Origin: an uncultured Clostridia bacterium
Lineage (GTDB): Bacteria > Bacillota > Clostridia > Oscillospirales > Acutalibacteraceae
Reading direction: 5' to 3'
Assembly (NCBI GenBank): GCA_937884625.1
Contig: CALGCE010000158.1
Span: 1 to 5,812 of the forward strand
DNA: 5,812 nt
The notes beneath the pieces were generated by a model. The model did no database searches. It was not told where the DNA came from and saw nothing but the letters and a program-made list of their open reading frames with translations. The position numbers were made by a program, and so were the translations under genes. Of the stretch, positions 1 through 4,802 are shown one piece after another; the first letter of the stretch is position 1; each line of letters opens with the position of its first letter.

Positions 1-91
1 TGTAAGAATATAAATCGGGAACGCACCACTCGCCAAGCGAATCGTAATTTATATCTTCAAGTGCTTCTGCCAAATATGTAACTGCTTTCAT
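1..91 (-). CDS. N-terminal 30 codons of the gene downstream of the methyltransferase, possibly a type III-like Res/helicase subunit (partial)
   Basis: A reading frame begins with ATG at 91-89 and stays open to the window edge. It starts MKAVTYLAEALED and continues to a short stretch reading LGEWCVPDLYSY. Its ATG overlaps the methyltransferase stop codon in the string TAATG, and a G-rich run (GGTGGGG) in the 3' end of the methyltransferase lies about 9 bases upstream as a ribosome-binding site. This points to translational coupling with the methyltransferase. In type III-like systems the gene in this position usually encodes the helicase/nuclease (Res) partner. The W-x-VP-D segment is loosely like the pre-helicase region of such proteins, but 30 residues hold no diagnostic motif. 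The existence of the gene is well supported; its function is inferred only from context. Confidence 0.6.
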   Translation of the reverse strand, partial: MKAVTYLAEALEDINYDSLGEWCVPDLYSY

Positions 92-2562
92 TATTCTTTA
101 CCCCACCAAATCAGCGGTCTTAACATTTTTACAAATGCCAGTTTTTCTTCATTGTTCATATTTTCTGCATTATACTTTATAGGCTCGGCAATATCAGCAA
201 GTTTAACAGTGTCTGCTGTTATCTTTTCGATTGGCTTACCGTATAAATTAGAAATTGTTTCAGGAAAATCAATATCGTCGTAAAGTTTATTAAAATCTAT
301 ATTAATATTATTTTCATTAACTTCTAAAACATCACTGAATTTTTTATCGGCAAAGAAAATATACTGATTACATAAATTCTCCGAATAGTCACTATCTATG
401 TCTTTTAAGTAAACAGCATAATCTAAAACGTCTTCATACTGTTCTAACTCATAATACTTAAAGAATCCACCGCCTTGCCAATTTGTATTTAAAGAAATAC
501 CGCAGGGTTCATGTCTTCCGTTACAGGCAACTACCTCTTTCATTCTGCCCAACAGTCCCACCTTATTTACGCTTACCAGCAATTTCTTTTCGGTTTCTTC
601 AAGTCCGATAACATCAAATTTTTCATATACTTCTTTCTTATTGGTGACCGAGTTTTTATATTCTATGGTGTCCTGATAGAAAGTATTGAAATGCTCGCCC
701 ATTTCTACGCCGATGAATTTATTCCCCATCTTTTTTGCAACAGCCAAAGACGGTCCGCTCCCTGCAAAATAATCCATAAATATTTCCCCACTTTTTAAAT
801 TCGATAGGGTTAATAACAAATGCAAAAGCCCTTCCGGCTTTTGTGAATTTTTAAATGAATAAAACTCTTTAGACAAATTTAATACCTTACGCACATTAAA
901 TGTCTGTTTTCTTTTGGGGTCAAAAATTTCGCCCTCAAATATATCCCGAAGTAATGTGTCGGTATAATATTTGCCTTCTTCGTCTTTTTTTGCACCCATA
1001 AAATTTTTCGAGTAATACTGTCTTTCGGTTATGGGCGACAAATCAAAACGGTTTTTATCTTTGGCATAAAACAAAATGCTGTCATGCTTATACGGCAAAG
1101 CCTTCGCATCAGATGCACCGCCCGATCTGTACGACCATGCTATATTATTAAGAAAATTCTTCTTCTCAAAAATGTTTTCTAAAAGTTCTCTGCCCCGATG
1201 TTCTGCAAAATGGTCTAAATGTACAAAAATTGACCCGTTGGCAGATAATAAAACTTGTGATGTTTTTAATCGGTCATACATAATTGTCAACCAGGAGGAA
1301 TCTTGATACTCATCCATATATGCAAAATCATTACCGGTATTAAAAGGAGGATCAATATAAATACATTTTATTTTGTTTTTATATCTTTCTTTTAACGTTG
1401 TAAGAGCCTGATAATTTTCACTTTTAATCAGTTTACCGTCCAAAGCACCGTCTAAATCATCAAAATCTTTTATTATTTCAATTTCAAGATCTTTAAAATA
1501 TTTTGTATCTATTGGTAAATGTTCACTTTTCTTCAACTCCTCGTCACTAAACGAAAAGTTTTCTTCAACCATACCCAATTTAACCCATTCTGAAATTTGC
1601 TCTCTGAGCCCTTTATGTTCACGAATTTTATCAATTATGTCTTTGTTAAGTCGGTCAATAGTTATAACATAATTCGACTTTCTTACAAATTTCGGCTTGT
1701 TCCAGATTTTAACCAGTTCATCTTCAAATTGAGAAATAAACACTATTAATTCTTTGGCGTATTTTTTGAGTGCCTTAATTTGAAGAAGAATTTCCTCATT
1801 AAAAATATTTTCATCTTCTAAAAGATATTGGTGTAAAAACAGCTCTAACTGTTCTTCTAAAAATCCTTTTGCGTTCTTATTGATAAAGAAATCAACGGTA
1901 GTTTGTTTTTTAAATGTCCTAATTGCTTTTTCTATGATATTGCCGTTAATTCCGGATGATGCACTTATAGCCGAAATATCCGTCTTCTTACCTCTTTCAC
2001 TATATCCGACTGACAAAACAAAGGTTTTATCTCCGGTCATATGGTCATGAAAGCCGTCGACTTTTTCCGTCTTTGATTCTTTATATTTAAATATCAATTC
2101 TTTCTTTTCGTTGTTTTGTTTTTGGTGTAAATTCCCAACGTCAAAATAAAATACATACCCGGTATCGTCTGAATCGTCTGTGACTTTTACTCTTATATCT
2201 TGAAAAAGAATGTCGCTTTTCACATAATAAAGCATATGCGTCTTCCAAAACAAAACTACATCTTTATTGTCGATATATACTTTTTCATAAACACGCTGCC
2301 AATTTGCGGTTTTTACAAAATAAACCGAACCGCATTCGCTAAAATATTTTTCAAAAAAACTATATAATAATTCATAAAATTTTTCTTTAAAATCTTCTGT
2401 GATTATTTTATCATTTTCAATTTCTGATTTAAGTTGCGATATAACTTTACTATAATATTTTTCTTTGACTCTAAGCAGGTTAACGTAGCCTCCTTCTCCT
2501 TCAATAGGGGCACCTACAAAGATATTTTCTAAAGCCTCGTAAAATTTCGTTTCGCTTTTCAT
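91..2562 (-). CDS. Type III-like (Mod-type) site-specific DNA methyltransferase with long N-terminal extension
   Basis: An 823-residue beta-class amino-methyltransferase that transfers a methyl group from S-adenosylmethionine to a base (probably adenine N6) in a specific DNA site. Visible motifs run in beta-class order: catalytic motif IV IDPPFNTG at residues 403-410; SSWLTIMYDRL (422-432); GSIFVHLD (443-450); a QKPEGLLHLLL segment (574-584); and the cofactor-binding motif I DYFAGSG (597-603), followed by FIGVEMGEHF (616-625). The gap between motifs IV and I is only about 190 residues, leaving a short target-recognition segment around 510-570. An NWQGGGFF stretch (694-701) in the C-terminal region is a feature I associate with long Mod-like enzymes. 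Residues 1-380 form an extension of unknown role, rich in charged residues and helices, that is absent from classical Mod proteins of about 650 residues. The ATG start has a GGGAGGG site 7 bases upstream, inside the preceding gene. The gene is co-transcribed with the XRE regulator and overlaps the next gene. The family is confident; the type III class is inferred. Confidence 0.93.
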   Translation of the reverse strand: MKSETKFYEALENIFVGAPIEGEGGYVNLLRVKEKYYSKVISQLKSEIENDKIITEDFKEKFYELLYSFFEKYFSECGSVYFVKTANWQRVYEKVYIDNKDVVLFWKTHMLYYVKSDILFQDIRVKVTDDSDDTGYVFYFDVGNLHQKQNNEKKELIFKYKESKTEKVDGFHDHMTGDKTFVLSVGYSERGKKTDISAISASSGINGNIIEKAIRTFKKQTTVDFFINKNAKGFLEEQLELFLHQYLLEDENIFNEEILLQIKALKKYAKELIVFISQFEDELVKIWNKPKFVRKSNYVITIDRLNKDIIDKIREHKGLREQISEWVKLGMVEENFSFSDEELKKSEHLPIDTKYFKDLEIEIIKDFDDLDGALDGKLIKSENYQALTTLKERYKNKIKCIYIDPPFNTGNDFAYMDEYQDSSWLTIMYDRLKTSQVLLSANGSIFVHLDHFAEHRGRELLENIFEKKNFLNNIAWSYRSGGASDAKALPYKHDSILFYAKDKNRFDLSPITERQYYSKNFMGAKKDEEGKYYTDTLLRDIFEGEIFDPKRKQTFNVRKVLNLSKEFYSFKNSQKPEGLLHLLLTLSNLKSGEIFMDYFAGSGPSLAVAKKMGNKFIGVEMGEHFNTFYQDTIEYKNSVTNKKEVYEKFDVIGLEETEKKLLVSVNKVGLLGRMKEVVACNGRHEPCGISLNTNWQGGGFFKYYELEQYEDVLDYAVYLKDIDSDYSENLCNQYIFFADKKFSDVLEVNENNINIDFNKLYDDIDFPETISNLYGKPIEKITADTVKLADIAEPIKYNAENMNNEEKLAFVKMLRPLIWWGKE

Positions 2563-2563
2563 A

Positions 2564-2935
2564 TTATTTCCCTCCCGAAATTATGGCTAAAACCTCAGCC
2601 CAACGTTTATCATTAATGTTGTTATCTGTTCCGTAATTAATAAGATCCTGTAACTTTCGATGCTTTCTTATGTATTGCATCTGTTCATTTGGCAAACGGT
2701 TACGATCGGCAGCCGCCTTTTGCTTAAACGATTTAGAATCCTGTTCGCTTAGTTTGAGTTTTTTAATAAGTGCTTCTATATCCGACGGATTTGGAGGAGC
2801 ATTATTTTTGCCGTTTTCGATATTACTTATATACTGTGCTGATTTTTTTATGGCTGTCGCTAAATCGTTTTGAGTCAGTTTTTCCTTTTCTCGCTTTTCT
2901 TTTAGGTATTTTCCAAATTCAGATGACTCAAACAA
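2564..2935 (-). CDS. XRE-family helix-turn-helix regulator, probable controller of the restriction-modification operon
   Basis: A 123-residue DNA-binding protein. Residues 7-62 form a Cro/C1-type helix-turn-helix domain, with the hallmark stretch LTQNDLATAIKKSAQYISNI followed by ENGK. The C-terminal part (RLPNEQMQYIRKHRKL, then KRWAEVLAII) resembles the tail of small XRE regulators found beside restriction and other defence genes. I chose the TTG start at 2935-2933 because AGGAGG lies exactly 7 bases upstream. The frame extends another 20 codons to a TTG at 2995, but that extension overlaps the promoter and would translate the ribosome-binding site itself. No ATG is available near the N-terminus. 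The gene is first in the operon, and its stop is one base from the methyltransferase ATG. Its expected role is to repress its own promoter and balance expression, as controller proteins do. No enzyme motif is present. Confidence 0.93.
   Translation of the reverse strand: MFESSEFGKYLKEKREKEKLTQNDLATAIKKSAQYISNIENGKNNAPPNPSDIEALIKKLKLSEQDSKSFKQKAAADRNRLPNEQMQYIRKHRKLQDLINYGTDNNINDKRWAEVLAIISGGK
2570..2576 (-). promoter_or_regulatory. Ribosome-binding site of the methyltransferase gene
   Basis: The minus strand reads GGGAGGG, 7 bases before the methyltransferase ATG (2562). It lies within the last codons of the XRE gene (encoding SGGK). Ribosomes finishing the regulator would therefore arrive at the methyltransferase start, which supports the operon and coupled translation. 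Confidence 0.75.
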
Positions 2936-2942
2936 AATGTCT

Positions 2943-2948
2943 CCTCCT
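2943..2948 (-). promoter_or_regulatory. Ribosome-binding site that fixes the TTG start of the XRE regulator
   Basis: The minus strand reads a perfect AGGAGG (within AAAGGAGGAG), with 7 bases between it and the TTG codon at 2935-2933. It is the only strong Shine-Dalgarno match near any possible start of this frame. It decides between the short TTG form (123 aa) and the longer open frame. Confidence 0.85.
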
Positions 2949-2968
2949 TTCAAAATAAATAAATAAAT

Positions 2969-2995
2969 TTGTTTATTTATTATAACATTAAACAA
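2969..2995. promoter_or_regulatory. Candidate XRE operator: 7-bp inverted repeat bracketing the -10 box
   Basis: TTGTTTA at 2969-2975 and TAAACAA at 2989-2995 are perfect inverted copies separated by 13 bases, with centres 20 bp apart (about two helical turns). The -10 box lies between them and the predicted transcription start falls at the left arm. A dimeric repressor bound here would block polymerase. A second, lower-complexity inverted repeat (AATAAATAAA at 2958-2967 with TTTATTTATT at 2972-2981) overlaps it. The region is very AT-rich, so chance palindromes are possible. Confidence 0.5.
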
Positions 2996-3007
2996 TTATG
3001 TTGTCAA
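2979..3007 (-). promoter_or_regulatory. Consensus housekeeping-sigma promoter of the XRE-methyltransferase operon
   Basis: On the minus strand the -35 box TTGACA (3007-3002) and the -10 box TATAAT (2984-2979) are both perfect. The spacer is 17 bases, and TGT sits directly before the -10 box, giving an extended -10. Transcription should begin near 2972, leaving an AT-rich leader of roughly 37 bases before the TTG start. So strong a promoter in front of a regulator-methyltransferase pair suggests that it is held down by repression, most simply by the XRE protein. Confidence 0.9.
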
Positions 3008-3144
3008 TAATACTTTGTGTTTTCAACATTTGATAAGTTTAAAAAATCAGACTGACTTATTGCGGTTTTAAGTTAATTTAAGATTAGATGAGAAAAAATA
3101 TATTCGGCAAATCGGCGGAGGGTGTTGAACCCAAACAATATCAA

Positions 3145-3307
3145 ATGAAGTCACTCACATACGCTCGATAATGAAGCAAAATGAAGACGGGCTAACGCCC
3201 TAATGAAGCAAAATCGCCCTATAATTTGTGAGCGATGGCGAACACCTTAATTTTTTCATTAGCGTAAGCGTCTTCATTTTTCATTAGCCCGATAGGGCGA
3301 CTTCATT
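3145..3307. repeat. Array of short palindromes separated by ATGAAG-type spacers, converging from both sides
   Basis: ATGAAG words occur on the plus strand at 3145, 3171, 3181 and 3203. They occur on the minus strand as CTTCAT at 3272-3277 and 3301-3306, with shorter ATGAA copies at 3280-3284 and about 3255-3259. Between them sit small hairpins: GGGC-TAAC-GCCC (3189-3200) and GCCC-GATA-GGGC (3287-3298), plus an AGCGTAAGCG stretch (3261-3270). Plus-oriented units fill the left half and minus-oriented units the right half, so the block is roughly mirror-symmetric around 3225. GGTGTT (3121-3126) and AACACC (3241-3246) form a further inverted pair. The right end supplies the last codons and stop of the recombinase frame. 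I see no protein gene here. The array could be a small non-autonomous repeat, a structured RNA or recombination-related DNA. Confidence 0.65.
3203..3306. repeat. Long-range inverted repeat within the ATGAAG array
   Basis: ATGAAG (3203-3208) plus TCGCCCTAT (3214-3222) is exactly complementary to ATAGGGCGA (3292-3300) plus CTTCAT (3301-3306). This gives 15 base pairs interrupted by a 5-base bulge (CAAAA) on one side and encloses about 69 bases. The right arm competes with the local GCCC/GGGC hairpin, so the two folds are alternatives. Confidence 0.6.
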
Positions 3308-4797
3308 GAAAAAAGCACTGCGTAAGCAGTGCTTTTTTCTGGTGGGAGTGAGTTAACTAAATCCGAACTGTTTTCTAAATCTTCGACCGATAAAGTGGTT
3401 GCTCCGTCTTTGTAATTAAAATAAAATTCCAATCGGTCATCGTGGACGATTATGGCGTTTACAAAGCTGTCAACCAACCGTTTGCGATGCATCGCATTGG
3501 TTATATCAGTTTTACGCAAACGGTAGAACCAAAATACAATTTGGTCTTTGGTGAGCATCGGCTTTTTGATATTTTCTTCCGCAATCTGAATTTCAATTTC
3601 TTCTTTGCAATGTTCTAAATCATCCAACCGCTTTTTTGTTGAGGAATTGAAAATGCCTTGTTCCATTGCATTCAAAATATTATCAATGGCTTTTTCCGTT
3701 TCAGCAAGTTGCTTTTTAAGCAAAGGCAGGACGGTGTTTTCCTCACCCTGCAATTTAAGCACCGCACTCGATAGATTATCAATCAGTGCATCATCCCAAA
3801 TGACTTTCATTATTTCTTTTATGACAATATTTTCTATCCATTCCTTTTTGACTGCCTTTTTATCACAACCGCTTTTGCGTTTTGCCGAAAGACATTTATA
3901 GTACCGATAGGTGTTCTGATTTCTTGCCGTTCCGCTTTCGCCGACCATAAAGGTCATGCATTTTCCGCAATACAGCTTTGTTGTTAAAATATATTCATCG
4001 TCTGCTTTCTTTCGTGCAGGCGATTTCTTGTTTTTAACGATAAGTTCTTGAATACGGTTAAACAAATCCTTTGAAACGATTGCCGGTATACCGTCTTGGA
4101 TTACAATATCACGGTAAGCATATTCACCAATATATCTGCGGTTAGTGAGTATTTTTGAAATTGAGTTTACATTAAACTTCGTTCCTCTTGTATTGCGTAA
4201 ACCGTTAACATTAAACTCATCCGCAATTTCATTCATGGTATATCCGTCAGAATACATTTGATATGCTTTGGCAACAAACGGAGCAGTTTCATTATTTAAC
4301 TTGAAATTATGTTCTTCGTCTATTATATATCCAAAAGGAACCGTACCGCCGTTGAATTTGCATTTATAAGCGTTTTCGGTTTGACCTCTGATTACCTTTT
4401 CGGCAAGTTCGGCAGAATAATACTCTGCCATACCTTCCAAAACAGATTCAAGAATAATGCCCTCTGCACCCTGAGAAATTGCTTCGGTAGCAGAAAGAAC
4501 ACGGACACCGTTCTTTTTAAGAATACTTTTATAGTGTGCCGAATCGTAACGGTTACGGGCAAAACGGTCAAGTTTCCAAACGATGATATTATTAAACTGC
4601 TTTTTGGCACTGTCCTTTATCATCTTTTGAAAATCCGGACGGTTATCTGTTTTAGCAGATAATGCACGGTCGATGTAAGTGCCCACTATTTGAATATCGT
4701 TTTTCTCTGCAAATGCCTTGCATTCACGCAACTGTCCGTCAATAGATTCTTCACGCTGGTTGTCGCTTGAATATCGGGCATAAATTACTGCTGTCAA
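3274..4797 (-). CDS. Large serine recombinase (resolvase/integrase family) with zinc-ribbon and coiled-coil regions
   Basis: A 507-residue DNA recombinase that would cut and rejoin DNA through a serine nucleophile. The catalytic domain (about 1-150) opens MTAVIYARYSSDNQREESID; Ser10 in YARYS is the expected nucleophile, and YIDRALSAKT (41-50) and VWKLDRFARNR (73-83) are conserved active-site segments. A recombinase DNA-binding domain follows (about 153-257, starting near VPFGY). Next comes a zinc ribbon with Cys277, Cys280, Cys302 and Cys311, then a coiled-coil segment (about 356-410). I prefer the TTG start at 4797-4795, with AGGTG 6 bases upstream, because it gives the family-typical MTAVIYARYSS. 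A GTG at 4806 that overlaps the Fic stop is the alternative. About 20 C-terminal residues are encoded by the terminator hairpin and an ATGAAG repeat, so the tail is probably not part of the ancestral protein. Length is in the normal range for the family. Its target site cannot be read from this window. Confidence 0.93.
   Translation of the reverse strand: MTAVIYARYSSDNQREESIDGQLRECKAFAEKNDIQIVGTYIDRALSAKTDNRPDFQKMIKDSAKKQFNNIIVWKLDRFARNRYDSAHYKSILKKNGVRVLSATEAISQGAEGIILESVLEGMAEYYSAELAEKVIRGQTENAYKCKFNGGTVPFGYIIDEEHNFKLNNETAPFVAKAYQMYSDGYTMNEIADEFNVNGLRNTRGTKFNVNSISKILTNRRYIGEYAYRDIVIQDGIPAIVSKDLFNRIQELIVKNKKSPARKKADDEYILTTKLYCGKCMTFMVGESGTARNQNTYRYYKCLSAKRKSGCDKKAVKKEWIENIVIKEIMKVIWDDALIDNLSSAVLKLQGEENTVLPLLKKQLAETEKAIDNILNAMEQGIFNSSTKKRLDDLEHCKEEIEIQIAEENIKKPMLTKDQIVFWFYRLRKTDITNAMHRKRLVDSFVNAIIVHDDRLEFYFNYKDGATTLSVEDLENSSDLVNSLPPEKSTAYAVLFSMKSPYRANEK
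3309..3338. terminator. Bidirectional intrinsic terminator inside the 3' end of the recombinase frame
   Basis: A 7-bp stem GCACTGC (3315-3321) / GCAGTGC (3326-3332), with loop GTAA, is flanked by six A on the left and six T on the right. It therefore reads as a hairpin plus U-run on either strand. On the minus strand it would end the Fic-recombinase transcript and insulate it from the restriction-modification operon. It lies upstream of the recombinase stop codon (3276-3274), so the terminator is translated as KSTAYAVLF. Confidence 0.88.
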
Positions 4798-4802
4798 AAA
4801 TA

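Noticed and set aside
511..798. Plus-strand open frames of 60-117 codons opposite the methyltransferase, recombinase and Fic genes
   Set aside because: They lie opposite well-conserved coding regions, lack convincing ribosome-binding sites and show no domain features; they are antisense shadows.
2954..2969. Four-unit AAAT/ATTT tandem repeat in the leader of the XRE gene as a phase-variation switch
   Set aside because: Only about four units in very AT-rich DNA and outside any coding frame. A change would only alter leader length, so there is no support for switching.
2936..2995. A 20-codon N-terminal extension of the XRE regulator starting at a TTG at 2995
   Set aside because: The added codons cover the -10 region, the transcription start and the ribosome-binding site. 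The AGGAGG with 7-base spacing points to the TTG at 2935.
3033..3060. ATAAGT...ACTTAT with TCAGACTGA and a T-run as a second terminator
   Set aside because: The inner TCAG-A-CTGA cannot form a hairpin with a one-base loop, and the outer stem is AT-rich and weak.
3181..3213. Tiny open frame ATG AAG CAA/ATG AAG ... within the palindrome array
   Set aside because: The ATGAAG words fall in different frames, the resulting peptides are about 8-10 codons, and no ribosome-binding site precedes them. They are repeat spacers.
3145..3307. The ATGAAG array as a CRISPR array
   Set aside because: Repeats are only about 6 bases, spacing is irregular (7 to 26 bases), orientation changes mid-block and no cas gene is present.
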